Below are positions 7,965 to 19,250 of a stretch of 64,000 nucleotides of DNA, piece by piece (within the stretch, counting starts at the first letter, position 1; the number at the start of each line of letters is the position of its first letter). Below the pieces are notes generated by a model. It did not search any database. It saw nothing but the letters and a program-made list of their open reading frames with translations, and was not told where the DNA came from. This stretch comes from an uncultured Opitutia bacterium (GTDB lineage Bacteria; Verrucomicrobiota; Verrucomicrobiia; Opitutales; Opitutaceae): contig CAIOAO010000074.1 of assembly GCA_903855985.1 (NCBI GenBank), forward strand, positions 124,001 to 188,000, read 5' to 3'. A program made the position numbers and the translations under genes.

Positions 7965-9170
7965 ATGCTCACACCCGCCGAGGCCGAGGCGCGCATTCGC
8001 GCGGCCCTCGCCCCCTTTCCCACCGAGGAATGTCCGCTGTCCGCCGCGCACGGCCGGGTGTTGCGCACGGAACTCCACGCCGACCGCGACCTGCCCCCGT
8101 TTGACCGGGTGACAATGGATGGCTTCGCCCTGCGCGCCGCGGCCGTGTCGGCGGGACAACGGAAGTTTCGCATCGAGGCCACACAGGCCGCGGGCATGCG
8201 CCCGTTCCAGCTGGGCCCGGGGCGCGATGCCTGCATCGAGGTCATGACCGGGGCGGTTTTGCCGGAAGGGGCCGACTGCGTGGTGCCGTACGAGGAGACG
8301 GAGAGCAGTGCCGGCCGGATGAGTCTTTTGCCGTCCGCGATGGGGTTACCCGGCCGCTCGGTCCACCGCCGCGGCAGCGACCACCGGGCCGGTGAGGTCA
8401 TTGTTCCGGGGGGCACCCGCATCACCGGCCGGGAAATCGCCGTGGCGGCGGCGATCGGGGCCGCCACCCTGGCCGTCACGCGGCTGCCCAACATCGCGGT
8501 TGTGGCCACCGGCGACGAGCTGGTGGAGGTCGGTGACGCGGTGGCGCCCCACCAGATCCGGCGGAGCAACGACCATGCGCTGCGGGCGGCGCTCAGCCTG
8601 GCGGGTTATCCGCGGGTGGAGCGGTTTCACCTGCACGACATGCGGCATGAGATCGAGCACATGCTCTGGCACATCATCGCGGAGTTCGACGTGGTGCTCA
8701 TCTCGGGCGGGGTCTCGAAGGGGAAGTTTGATTTTCTGCCGGCGGAACTGGATGCCCAGGGTGTGAAAAAGGTTTTTCACGGCGTCGCGCAACGACCCGG
8801 CAAACCACTCTGGTTTGGACTCAATCCCGAGCGGAAGCCCGTCTTTGCCCTGCCGGGCAACCCGGTTTCCGCCTACACCTGCCTGCATCGCTACGTCCTG
8901 CCCGCCCTGGCCCAGGCGAGCGGCCGGGCGCCGGTTCCCCCGCGGCTGGCCGTCCTGGCCTCACCCGTGACATTCAAGCCTTTACTCGCTTATTTGCTGC
9001 CCGTCCGGACCGCCAGCGGGGCGCATGGGGAACTGCTGGCCACCCCGGATCCGAGCAATACCTCGGGGGATTTCTCCGGGTTGGTGGGCACCGATGGGTT
9101 TGTCGAGCTGCCGGCGGAGCAAACGGAATTTCCCGCGGGGTATGTCGCGCCTTTTTGGGCCTGGGTTTAG
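7965..9170 (+). CDS. moeA: molybdopterin molybdenumtransferase
   Basis: Catalyses insertion of molybdate into adenylylated molybdopterin to give molybdenum cofactor. The 401-residue protein shows the MoeA signature set: DLPPFDRVTMDGFAL near residue 45, PYEETE near 107, ATGDELVEVGD, SNDHALRAAL, SGGVSKGKFDF near 245 and FALPGNPVSAYTC near 300. The C-terminal ~75 residues fit domain IV. The ATG at 7965 follows the OPT stop by 35 bases. No other moa, mob or mog genes are in the window. A strong terminator-like hairpin follows. Confidence 0.94.
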   Translation: MLTPAEAEARIRAALAPFPTEECPLSAAHGRVLRTELHADRDLPPFDRVTMDGFALRAAAVSAGQRKFRIEATQAAGMRPFQLGPGRDACIEVMTGAVLPEGADCVVPYEETESSAGRMSLLPSAMGLPGRSVHRRGSDHRAGEVIVPGGTRITGREIAVAAAIGAATLAVTRLPNIAVVATGDELVEVGDAVAPHQIRRSNDHALRAALSLAGYPRVERFHLHDMRHEIEHMLWHIIAEFDVVLISGGVSKGKFDFLPAELDAQGVKKVFHGVAQRPGKPLWFGLNPERKPVFALPGNPVSAYTCLHRYVLPALAQASGRAPVPPRLAVLASPVTFKPLLAYLLPVRTASGAHGELLATPDPSNTSGDFSGLVGTDGFVELPAEQTEFPAGYVAPFWAWV

Positions 9171-9217
9171 CCGGGAAAGTCGCCGGCGTTTGGCAAAAAT
9201 CAGCTAAACTACCTAGC

Positions 9218-9260
9218 GGCCGGTTTCGGCTCGTCTCGCCGCCGCCGGCCCTTATTTTTT
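9218..9260 (+). terminator. rho-independent terminator-like hairpin after moeA
   Basis: GGCCGG (9218-9223) pairs with CCGGCC (9245-9250), with an inner CGGC/GCCG pairing, followed by TTATTTTTT at 9252-9260. The next gene's ATG is only four bases further on, so the hairpin could also act as an attenuator or occlude that start. Confidence 0.7.
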
Positions 9261-9264
9261 CGCC

Positions 9265-9585
9265 ATGCTGTTCCTCGCCGTCACGACGGGTCTGGATAAA
9301 ATCAAGGCCGTTCCCCCTGCTTTCTGGTGGAAACTGGGCGCCGCGGTCCTGTGCATCGTGGTCATCGCCATCATCCTCCAGAAGGTGGCCGCCATGAACA
9401 AAGTCGTGCTGGCGATCGTCTGCCTGGTCATCTTCACCGTGGTGGGCGTCAATTGGATCTACGAGCGCAACGAGCCGGCGTTCATGACGCCGATCGTCGA
9501 AAAGCTCGCGCCCTTTCTGCCGAGCAAGGGCAGCTACGGAGCCAAGCAGCAGCAGACGCCTGATCAGCTGCAGAAGAAGAAGTAG
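9265..9585 (+). CDS. small two-helix membrane protein, unknown function
   Basis: A 106-residue protein not recognised as a named family. Two hydrophobic helices (about 23-40, WKLGAAVLCIVVIAIIL, and 45-64, NKVVLAIVCLVIFTVVGVNW) are followed by a soluble tail ending in a Gln/Lys-rich segment (KQQQTPDQLQKKK). Start is the ATG at 9265; no Shine-Dalgarno sequence precedes it because the terminator T-run lies there. The reading is supported by the clean hydrophobic pattern and by the lack of a better frame in this interval. Confidence 0.6.
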   Translation: MLFLAVTTGLDKIKAVPPAFWWKLGAAVLCIVVIAIILQKVAAMNKVVLAIVCLVIFTVVGVNWIYERNEPAFMTPIVEKLAPFLPSKGSYGAKQQQTPDQLQKKK

Positions 9586-9698
9586 CCGCCGCCAACCACC
9601 GGCCGCCGGGACGGGAGGTCCGCGTCACCGGATTATGACAGGGCGGAGAAAAACAGGGTGGTTTTTGCCCGGGTGAAGCCATAGAAAGCGGCTCACCT

Positions 9699-11201
<1,503 letters not shown>

Positions 11202-11252
11202 GCGACACAACTGGAGACGCGGCGAGAGCGCCGCACCCCCAGCAAGGATCTT

Positions 11253-11855
11253 TCAGGCCTGTGCGGCCCGGTCGCGCGCTTTTTTCAGGATCGCCAGCAA
11301 CGCGGCGAAATCCTCGTCCCGCGTGCGGCTGTCGATGGTGAAGTCGAACTTGTGCGCCTCGCGCAGCTCGCGTTCCGCCGTCTTCATCCGGCCGGCGATC
11401 TCGGCCTCGTCGTCCTGCGCCCGGGCCCGCATGCGGGCGACGAGCCGGTCGTGATCCACAAGGATAAACACCGTCGTCATCCGCTGGCCGATCAGGGGAT
11501 AAGCCGCGGCCGCCTGGCGGAAGCTTTCCACGCCCTGCACGTCCACGCTGATGACGAGGCTCTGTCCGGCCGCCAGCGGCTCCAGGACGCTCTGGGCCAG
11601 CGTGCCGTAGCGGCGCTTCCCGTGGACCCAGGCCCACTCCAGGAAGGCGTTTTCCGCGAGCTTGGCGTCAAACTGCTCCGGCGAGAGAAAATGATAATGC
11701 ACGCCGTTGACCTCGCCTGGACGCGGGGCACGCGTGGTGGTGGTGACGACGCGGGCGAATCCCGGGACTTCCTTCACCAGGCGGTCACAGAGCGTGCTTT
11801 TGCCGGATCCGGCGGGACCGGCGACAACCAGCAGGACGGGAATTTCGGTGGTCAC
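11253..11855 (-). CDS. gmk: guanylate kinase
   Basis: Phosphorylates GMP to GDP using ATP. A GTG start at 11855 gives a 200-residue protein of usual family length; longer in-frame starts would overlap the upstream gene. The P-loop is GPAGSGKST, followed by TTTTRAPRPGEVNGVHYHFLS (the GMP-binding TR-APR-GE-G-Y pattern) and FLEWAWVHGKRYGT-like text, where one residue differs (KRRYGT). ISVDVQGVESF matches the usual DVDVQG strand. It follows a small membrane protein gene by 10 bases and is probably co-transcribed with it. Confidence 0.9.
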   Translation of the reverse strand: MTTEIPVLLVVAGPAGSGKSTLCDRLVKEVPGFARVVTTTTRAPRPGEVNGVHYHFLSPEQFDAKLAENAFLEWAWVHGKRRYGTLAQSVLEPLAAGQSLVISVDVQGVESFRQAAAAYPLIGQRMTTVFILVDHDRLVARMRARAQDDEAEIAGRMKTAERELREAHKFDFTIDSRTRDEDFAALLAILKKARDRAAQA

Positions 11856-11865
11856 GGCGGCAGGA

Positions 11866-12405
11866 TCAGTAGGTGAACGCCACGCCAGCCAGCAACAGCC
11901 CGTAAGCCAGCAGCGCACCGCCGAGTCCGCGGGCCCGGCCCGGCCGGAGGAAGAGCCAGGAAAAAAAATCGCGCAGCCGGTAGGGTTGCACGCCGAGCCA
12001 GATGGCGGCGGCAATCAGGAGATAAACCAGCGTGACCATCAGCAGGCGCTGCGGCTTGCCGTATTCCATGTACGCGGCGCTGAGCAGCGGTGAGGCCGAC
12101 AACAGCACCAGCACGGCCAGGCCGCGCACCGCCAGAAAGTCCGGCACGCACTTGAACGCCAGTCCGGCCACCGCCGCAAAACCGACGGTCAGCAACACGT
12201 GGTAATCGCCAAAATCCGCCGTCGACAGGTGCCAGACCTGCCAGAGAAACCACCCCGCGCCGCCGCCAAAGAACCAGAAGGCCGCCGTGGGGGAACGCGG
12301 GAAACCCTGCAGCGCCGCCACCACCGCCGGGCGGTTTGCCAGCAGCGCCACCCCGAGCACGGCCAGAACGAGGCCGGGAAGAAGGGTGGCGAGAAAAAGG
12401 GACAT
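11866..12405 (-). CDS. hypothetical integral membrane protein upstream of gmk
   Basis: A 179-residue protein with about five hydrophobic helices (roughly 3-20, 43-58, 68-82, 95-108, 122-138, and a last one 163-178). I do not recognise a family. Charged residues are few and cluster in short loops (RLRDFF, RPGRARG). It lies between miaB and gmk on the same strand; the gap to miaB contains a heptamer-repeat hairpin. Function cannot be inferred beyond membrane location. Confidence 0.62.
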   Translation of the reverse strand: MSLFLATLLPGLVLAVLGVALLANRPAVVAALQGFPRSPTAAFWFFGGGAGWFLWQVWHLSTADFGDYHVLLTVGFAAVAGLAFKCVPDFLAVRGLAVLVLLSASPLLSAAYMEYGKPQRLLMVTLVYLLIAAAIWLGVQPYRLRDFFSWLFLRPGRARGLGGALLAYGLLLAGVAFTY

Positions 12406-12411
12406 GGGGAG

Positions 12412-12491
12412 AGTGACGAGTGACCAGTGACGAGTGACGAGGAAATTCTGACAGCTCAGGGGCTTAAGGTTTCCCGCTGGTTACTTGTCCC
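12412..12491. repeat. heptamer-repeat hairpin between miaB and the membrane protein gene
   Basis: Left arm 12412-12439 is four tandem copies of AGTGACG (second copy AGTGACC). Right arm CTGGTTACTTGTCCC at 12477-12491 is the inverted complement of 15 bases of the left arm with three mismatches. The right arm overlaps the miaB stop codon and its last codons. It belongs to the period-7 hairpin class seen elsewhere in this window. Confidence 0.7.
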
Positions 12492-13926
12492 TTGGAACTT
12501 CGGCGAGCACCAGTTCGCCGTACAGCGTGCTCACACTTGCCCGGGTGATGTGCAGCGGCACCAGCGTCCCGATAAGGCGGGGATCGGCGTCGAAGATGCA
12601 CACGCGGTTGCCGCGCGTGCGGCCGGTGAACTTCCGGCCGGTCTTGTCCGGGCCTTCGACAAGTACTTCCTCGACCGTCCCCACCAGCGTGGCGTTGCGG
12701 CGCTCGGAGTTGGCGGTGAGCACGGCCAGCAGGGCCTGGTTGCGGGCTTCCTTCGTTTCCTCCGACACCTGCCCTTCCATCGTCGCGGCGGGCGTGCCGG
12801 TGCGGATGGAATACTTGAAGATGTAAGCCATGTCGTAGTTGCAGGCCTCGAACAGCGCGCGCGTCTCCGCGAAGTCCTCGTCGGTCTCGCCGGGAAAGCC
12901 CACGATCACGTCCGTCGAAAAATACATGTCGGACCGCACCGCCCGCAGCGCATCCACGATCTCCTGGTAGCGTTCGCGGGTGTAGGGCCGGTTCATCGCC
13001 TTGAGGATGCGGTTGCTGCCCGACTGCATGGGCAGGTGCACATAGCCGCAAAGCTTGGGCAGCCGGCCGTAGGCGTCGACGAGGTCCTGCTTGAAACCGC
13101 GCGGATGAGGCGAGGTGAAGCGGATGCGCTCAATCCCCTCGATGGCGTGCACGCGGTCGAGCAGCTGCACGAAGGGCGTCACGCCGCCGGTGTGGGCGTA
13201 ATCCCGCCGGCCATAACTGGTGACGATCTGGCCGAGCAGGGTGATTTCCTTCACGCCCTTGGCCGCGAGCGTGCGGCACTCGGCGACAATCTCCTCCATC
13301 GGCCGCGAGCGCTCGTCGCCGCGGGTCTTGGGCACGATGCAGAACGCACAGTCCATGTTGCAGCCCTGCTGGATGGAAACGAAGGCGTTGACCTGTTGCT
13401 CGGTGAGTTCGTGGTCGCGGATCGTGTTCTGCGAACCGGGCTCCTCGCCGATGTCCACGATCGTCTCGCCGAGCGGCACGCCGGCGTCGCGCGCGGCCCG
13501 GAGGTTGTCGAGGTAGTCCGGGACCTGGTGAAATTTCTGCGTGCCGACAATCAGGTCAACGTCCGGCAGCTGGTCGAGCAGTGCCGTGCCGCGGTTTTGC
13601 GCCATGCAGCCGAGGATCCCGAGGACGAAGTCCGGGTTCTTCTTTTTGCGCTGCTGCACGTTCCCGGCCTTGCCGATGGCCTTCTGTTCCGCGGCGTCGC
13701 GCACCGAACAGGTGTTAAGCAGCATGATGTCGCAGTCGTCCTCCGTCCCGACGATGCGATAGCCCCGGGCACGCAGCATCGCCGCGACGGCCTCGCTGTC
13801 GCGCTCGTTCATCTGACACCCGTAGGTTTTGATATAGACCCGGTTCACGGAGGGGGTGGTCTTGATGAAAGACGCCCCGGGGAGGGTCAAACGGTAAACT
13901 TCCCGGGCTGGCGTGCCGCGATGCAA
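12481..13926 (-). CDS. miaB: tRNA-2-methylthio-N6-dimethylallyladenosine synthase
   Basis: Radical SAM methylthiotransferase acting on isopentenyladenosine-37 of tRNAs reading UNN codons. Domains in order: N-terminal MTTase domain with three cluster cysteines (YGCQMNERDSE, LLNTCSVRDAAEQ, ILGCMAQ), radical SAM core with CNMDCAFCIVPKTRG (CxxxCxxC), and a C-terminal TRAM domain ending near GELVLAEVPRDK. At 481 residues it is slightly long; a GTG at 13848 (residue 27, just before NRVYIKTYGC) is an alternative start that removes an unconserved-looking leader. No miaA is nearby. Confidence 0.94.
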   Translation of the reverse strand: MHRGTPAREVYRLTLPGASFIKTTPSVNRVYIKTYGCQMNERDSEAVAAMLRARGYRIVGTEDDCDIMLLNTCSVRDAAEQKAIGKAGNVQQRKKKNPDFVLGILGCMAQNRGTALLDQLPDVDLIVGTQKFHQVPDYLDNLRAARDAGVPLGETIVDIGEEPGSQNTIRDHELTEQQVNAFVSIQQGCNMDCAFCIVPKTRGDERSRPMEEIVAECRTLAAKGVKEITLLGQIVTSYGRRDYAHTGGVTPFVQLLDRVHAIEGIERIRFTSPHPRGFKQDLVDAYGRLPKLCGYVHLPMQSGSNRILKAMNRPYTRERYQEIVDALRAVRSDMYFSTDVIVGFPGETDEDFAETRALFEACNYDMAYIFKYSIRTGTPAATMEGQVSEETKEARNQALLAVLTANSERRNATLVGTVEEVLVEGPDKTGRKFTGRTRGNRVCIFDADPRLIGTLVPLHITRASVSTLYGELVLAEVPRDK

Positions 13927-13955
13927 CCTGCTGGGCTGGCGGCGGTCTTGAGGAT

Positions 13956-14906
13956 ATGCGCTCCCTGTTTATTTTTCTTTTCCTAACCGCCGCCACCGGG
14001 TGGGCCGCGACGGAACCGCCGCCGGCGAAACCCCCCGTGTCCGCGGCGGAGTCGGATGAGCTCTACGACCTGGGTAAGTCGATGTTCGACCGGTACGCCA
14101 CGCCGGAGATCAAGGCGCAGTATGAGTTCCCCTCGCGCGAGCGCTGGAACACCTTCGCCACCCGCCTCCAGCAGGCGCTGGACAGCAACAAGCTGGAGGA
14201 CCTGGCGGCCTTTGAAGACGAGGCGAAGTCGGGCCTCACGGCGTTGCGGATGCTCCCGGGTTACGGCGACTACGCCGACTGGCTGTCCCAGCGCATTGAT
14301 TACATCGAGGCGGCCAAGCAGGCGCTCCACCGGCCGGCCCCGCGGCCGCCGGGTGCGCGGACGACACGCGGGCCACGGCCGCTGGATATTCCCTATTACG
14401 ACCTCTGGCTGGAGCGTATCCGCAACCGGCCCCAGCCGGCGCAGGCGGAGGAATTGATACCGATCCTGCGTGCGGCGTTTAAGGCGGAAGGCGTGCCGCC
14501 CGAACTGGCCTGGCTCGCCGAAGTGGAATCAACCCTTGATCCCGCCGCCCGCAGCCCGGCCGGGGCGAAGGGGTTGTTTCAATTCATGCCCGAGACCGCG
14601 AAGGCGATGGGGCTGAGCACATTTCTGCCCGACGAACGCGCGGATGCGGAAAAATCCGCCCGCGCCGCCGCGCGCTATCTCGGCCAGCTGCACGGAAAGT
14701 TCGGCGACTGGCCCCTGGCCTTCGCGGCGTACAATGCCGGCGAGGGCCGCGTGCGCCGCCTGCTGGCCGCACATTCGTCGAAGACATTCGCCGATATTTC
14801 CGCCGCGCTCTCGTCGGAAACCCGCATGTACGTGCCCAAGGTCTGCGCGACAATCGCGGTGCGCACGGGGGTAACGCCGGGGAAAATCGCCCGTCCACGG
14901 AGCTGA
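13956..14906 (+). CDS. periplasmic lytic transglycosylase (SLT domain)
   Basis: Cleaves the MurNAc-GlcNAc bond of peptidoglycan. A 316-residue protein with a signal peptide (MRSLFIFLFLTAATGWA-A). The C-terminal ~140 residues hold the goose-lysozyme-like SLT fold: ELAWLAEVESTLDPAARSPAGAKGLFQF with the catalytic Glu in AEVES, MPETAKAMGL, and AFAAYNAGEGRVRRLL. The N-terminal half is helical and unassigned. It is divergent from miaB with a gap of 29 bases, so promoters must overlap the coding ends. Which transglycosylase subfamily (MltD, MltE or Slt) is uncertain. Confidence 0.86.
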   Translation: MRSLFIFLFLTAATGWAATEPPPAKPPVSAAESDELYDLGKSMFDRYATPEIKAQYEFPSRERWNTFATRLQQALDSNKLEDLAAFEDEAKSGLTALRMLPGYGDYADWLSQRIDYIEAAKQALHRPAPRPPGARTTRGPRPLDIPYYDLWLERIRNRPQPAQAEELIPILRAAFKAEGVPPELAWLAEVESTLDPAARSPAGAKGLFQFMPETAKAMGLSTFLPDERADAEKSARAAARYLGQLHGKFGDWPLAFAAYNAGEGRVRRLLAAHSSKTFADISAALSSETRMYVPKVCATIAVRTGVTPGKIARPRS

Positions 14907-15032
14907 CGCCCACCTTTAACCGGTTGGTTGCGAGTCCCGGATTTAACATAAAAACCTATTTTTTACGGTTAATGGGGTGCGATTGCGCGATTTAGCGTCG
15001 CCAGCGGTCGGCCTCGCGGTTTGCTCGGGCGC

Positions 15033-16418
15033 ATGGGATTTTTTGACCGGTTCTCAGGCAAGAAACCAGCCGCGGAGTCTGCCCCCGCCACGCCTGCCGC
15101 CGTGGCGGAGTCGGTGACGGCGGGAGGGAGTCCGGTTTTGCCCCAATTGATCGAGGCCCGGCAGAAGCTGGAGGCGAAGGACCTGCCGGCGGCCCTCGCG
15201 CTTTATGAGGAAGTGCTGGTGCTCGCGGGTGAGCGCGCCGATGTGCTCGTGACGATTTCGGCCGACCTCGGGGTCAATGGCTACGTGAAGGAAATCATCG
15301 AACTCGTGGCCCCGCGCTATGATGCCGACCGCCACGGTCCCGCGACCGGGCTGAATGTCCTCCAGGCCTACCTTGCCCTGCGCAACGCCGAGGCGGCGCA
15401 GCATGTGCTCGACATCCTGTTCGCCCTGCAGCGGCCCGAACTGGAGGAGCGACTCCATGGTTTTTCCAACGCGATCGCCGAGCTCATCCAGCAGGATTTG
15501 CCGCCGCTCGATGGCGCCGGCGGACCGGCGGTCGTCGCCGAGCCGGCGAAGGTCCACCTGGTGAGCATCAGCAAGCCGATTTGGTTCTACGGGCTTGAGC
15601 CGCTGGCCGCGCAGATCCTGCCACCCAAGGCCGGCAAGCTGCGGCGCGTGGCGTTTGCCCAGCTCTCGCTGCCGGGGGTCACGGACATCGCGGAGTTGAC
15701 GCAAAAGCCCGAGAACGAGCTGGGCCGGCTGACGCGGGCGATCCCGCTGTGGCTGGCGGAGACGTTTTATTTTTCCCCGCATTACCTGCCCTTTGCGGCG
15801 GTGGGGGTGTTTGGCCAGAAGCATTACGCGCTGATGGCCCCGGAGTGGACGGTGGAGAACATCACGCAGCTCGTGAACACGACTGAGGGTGGGCTCGATT
15901 ACGTTTTCACCGGCGCGCTGCGCCAGACCGGCGGTGACTACGAGCTGCTGCTGCGCGTCTGGGAGGTCAAAAAGATGAAGGAGCGAAAGCTCTTCACGGT
16001 GCGCTGGAACGCCAGCTCCGCCGACTCCGAGCTCACGCAGCTGCACGAACAGGTCCGGATGTTCATGGAGTGGTCGCCGGAAAAGACCGGCATCACCTAC
16101 GCGCCCAACGGCCGGCCCAGCGTCTGGCTTAACACGCTCGGGGCGTCGCTCTCGCTCTTCTTCGCCGGCAAAGGGCTCCTCCCTAAGGAGCAACTCGTGC
16201 TGACCGACGCCATCATTGACGGTGCCGCGGAGCAGGCGGCGCTGGGTGAGTCGGCCTCGCTGGCTTGGCTGGTCCTGAAGCATGCCGGCACCCAGCAGGG
16301 GCTGATCGGCACCCTGGCCGAAGTCTACACCCGCCCCACCCCGGTGGTGAAGGAAGCGCAGCAGTTGCTGGCCGTCACCGGGGTTTCGCCCGACCGGCGC
16401 AGTGAATACCGGGGCTAA
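15033..16418 (+). CDS. hypothetical TPR-like cytoplasmic protein
   Basis: A 461-residue protein not assigned to a family. It begins MGFFDRFSGKK, an amphipathic opening like that of several membrane-associated cytosolic proteins, then an Ala/Pro linker. Residues ~35-150 look like tetratricopeptide-type helices (LEAKDLPAALALYEEVLVLAG, LQAYLALRNAEAAQHVLDILFAL). The remainder is mixed alpha/beta (WLAETFYFSPHYLPFAAVGVFG, DYVFTGALRQTGGDYELLLRVWEVKK), which vaguely resembles domains that build and test a computed quantity. Start ATG 15033 is preferred over TTG 15021. The 126-base upstream gap is AT-rich at 14941-14973 and probably holds the promoter. Confidence 0.62.
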   Translation: MGFFDRFSGKKPAAESAPATPAAVAESVTAGGSPVLPQLIEARQKLEAKDLPAALALYEEVLVLAGERADVLVTISADLGVNGYVKEIIELVAPRYDADRHGPATGLNVLQAYLALRNAEAAQHVLDILFALQRPELEERLHGFSNAIAELIQQDLPPLDGAGGPAVVAEPAKVHLVSISKPIWFYGLEPLAAQILPPKAGKLRRVAFAQLSLPGVTDIAELTQKPENELGRLTRAIPLWLAETFYFSPHYLPFAAVGVFGQKHYALMAPEWTVENITQLVNTTEGGLDYVFTGALRQTGGDYELLLRVWEVKKMKERKLFTVRWNASSADSELTQLHEQVRMFMEWSPEKTGITYAPNGRPSVWLNTLGASLSLFFAGKGLLPKEQLVLTDAIIDGAAEQAALGESASLAWLVLKHAGTQQGLIGTLAEVYTRPTPVVKEAQQLLAVTGVSPDRRSEYRG

Positions 16419-16494
16419 ACCCCGACCGCCGTCAAATTGACGCGCGGAAAAGGTGGCGGCGGGCCGGGCGTTTGCTACGCTCTTCCCTCCTTCC

Positions 16495-17556
16495 ATGCAT
16501 CCGTCCACCGCCGACCTGCGCATCCGTGCGACCAAGCCGCTCATGGCTCCCGCTTTGCTCGAGGAGGAGCTGCCGGTGGACGATGTTCGCGCCGCGCTGA
16601 TTGCCCGCACCCGCCGCGAGATCGAGGCGATCCTCACCGGCACGGACGACCGGTTGCTGGTGGTGGTGGGACCCTGCTCGATCCATGACACCGCGGCGGC
16701 CGTGGAGTATGCCCAGCGGCTGCACGAAGCGGCGCCCGCGTACGCGGGCGAACTCCTGCTCGTGATGCGGGTATATTTCGAAAAGCCGCGCACCGTCCTC
16801 GGTTGGAAGGGACTGATCAACGACCCGTTTCTCGACGGCAGTTTCCAGATCAATGCCGGGCTGCGGCTCGCGCGGAAACTGATGATTGATGTCACCGGAC
16901 TCGGCCTGCCGGTGGCAACGGAGTTCCTGGATACGACCCTCGGCCAGTATTACGCCGACCTCGTCTCCTGGGGCGCGATCGGCGCGCGCACGGTTGAGAG
17001 CCAGGTGCACCGCGAACTCGCGTCGGGTTTGTCCATGCCGGTGGGCTTCAAAAACCGCACCGACGGCGACCTGCAGGTCGCGGTGGATGCGATCCGCTCG
17101 GCGCGGCACCCGCACTGGTTCCCCTCGCTCACGCGCGAGGGCGCACCGGCGGTCATGGGCACGGCCGGGAATCCCAGCGGCCACCTGGTGCTGCGCGGCG
17201 GTAGCACCGGACCCAACTATTTTGCCGCCAACATCCAGACCGCGACCGGGCTGCTGACGAAAAACCAGCTGCCCCCGTACCTCATGGTGGACTTCAGCCA
17301 TGCAAACAGCGTGAAGAACCCGGAGAGGCAAACGGACGTCGCGGCTGACATTGCCGGCCAGATCTCGGCCGGGGAAAAGGCGATCGCTGCGGTCATGATC
17401 GAAAGCAACCTTCTCGGCGGATCCCAGGACTATCAGGCGAAGCCGCTGGTCTACGGCCGCAGCATTACCGACGGCTGCCTTGGGTGGGAAAAGACCCTGC
17501 CGGTCTTCGATCAGCTCGCGGGCGCGGTGAAGACGCGTCGCAAGAAGAAGACCTGA
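16495..17556 (+). CDS. aroG: 3-deoxy-7-phosphoheptulonate (DAHP) synthase, AroFGH type
   Basis: Condenses phosphoenolpyruvate and erythrose 4-phosphate, the first step of the shikimate pathway. The 353-residue protein fits the class I-alpha family: VVVGPCSIHD, MRVYFEKPRT-GWKGLINDP, ATEFLD, SWGAIGARTVESQVHRELASGL, VGFKNRTDG, and the metal-binding DFSHANS and MIESNLLGG. All expected catalytic residues (Cys in GPCS, Lys in GWKG and GFKN, His in FSH, Glu in ESN) are visible. The gene symbol could equally be aroF or aroH; feedback specificity is not assigned. Confidence 0.94.
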   Translation: MHPSTADLRIRATKPLMAPALLEEELPVDDVRAALIARTRREIEAILTGTDDRLLVVVGPCSIHDTAAAVEYAQRLHEAAPAYAGELLLVMRVYFEKPRTVLGWKGLINDPFLDGSFQINAGLRLARKLMIDVTGLGLPVATEFLDTTLGQYYADLVSWGAIGARTVESQVHRELASGLSMPVGFKNRTDGDLQVAVDAIRSARHPHWFPSLTREGAPAVMGTAGNPSGHLVLRGGSTGPNYFAANIQTATGLLTKNQLPPYLMVDFSHANSVKNPERQTDVAADIAGQISAGEKAIAAVMIESNLLGGSQDYQAKPLVYGRSITDGCLGWEKTLPVFDQLAGAVKTRRKKKT

Positions 17557-17581
17557 ACACCAGGACGAGATGGCGGGCGGT

Positions 17582-18043
17582 TCACCCCACCCGCTGCCAC
17601 TTCAGCGTCCGGGTGACCGGTTCGCCCGCAGTGGTCGCGGTCGAGAGGCGGAGAGTGAGGATGTCGCCGTCGACGCGGATCTGGCGCTGATAGGTTTGAC
17701 CGACGTTTTCCGGCGACAGCGCTGCGAGGAGCAAGGTGGAGACGCTCCCGGTCGACTCATCGACCACATAGGTCCCGAAGTACCCGTCGTAGCCGCCGCG
17801 GGCCCGGCTGTTGTTGGGCAGGGCGCTGACGGCGTCCTCCGCCGGCAGGGAGGAGCGGTCCCGCTTCATGAACTGGGCGGCGAAATTTCCTGCGCGGTCA
17901 AAGTAGAGCAAGGCGACGGGATCAGAGCCCAACGAGGGCTCCGGGCGGCGTTCACCCGCGGCGTTGTAGTCCTCGCGTGAGCGCAATGACCACGTGCCAA
18001 TGAGTTTTTCCGCGAGGGATCCGGGAGCCGCAGGGGTTTTCAT
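17582..18043 (-). CDS. lipocalin-like domain protein
   Basis: A 153-residue protein from the ATG at 18043, with the pattern KLIGTWSLRSREDYNAAGERRPEPSLGSDPVALLYFD near the N-terminus, which resembles the lipocalin-like (lipocalin_5) domain of small bacterial proteins. The body is beta-rich, including GGYDGYFGTYVVDESTGSVSTLL and ILTLRLSTATTAGEPVTRTLKWQR. There is no signal peptide. Its stop converges on the DAHP synthase gene and its start lies 19 bases after the rlmN stop, so it is likely the second gene of an rlmN transcript. The ligand is unknown. Confidence 0.7.
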   Translation of the reverse strand: MKTPAAPGSLAEKLIGTWSLRSREDYNAAGERRPEPSLGSDPVALLYFDRAGNFAAQFMKRDRSSLPAEDAVSALPNNSRARGGYDGYFGTYVVDESTGSVSTLLLAALSPENVGQTYQRQIRVDGDILTLRLSTATTAGEPVTRTLKWQRVG

Positions 18044-18062
18044 GGGGAAAGCTTGAGCTGGA

Positions 18063-19181
<1,119 letters not shown>

Positions 19182-19250
19182 CCGCGGAGGGAGTTGGAAA
19201 AATTACGGCTGGCTGATTGCCTATGGGTCTCGGAGGGCTTTCTTCGTCTC

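Noticed and set aside
11219-11236. Terminator between gnd and gmk
   Set aside because: The hairpin GCGGCG-AGAG-CGCCGC is short and lacks a T-run on either strand.
15054-16895. 613-residue minus-strand frame over the TPR-like gene and the start of DAHP synthase
   Set aside because: It runs opposite to DAHP synthase, which is certain, and its residues lack hydrophobic or domain pattern.
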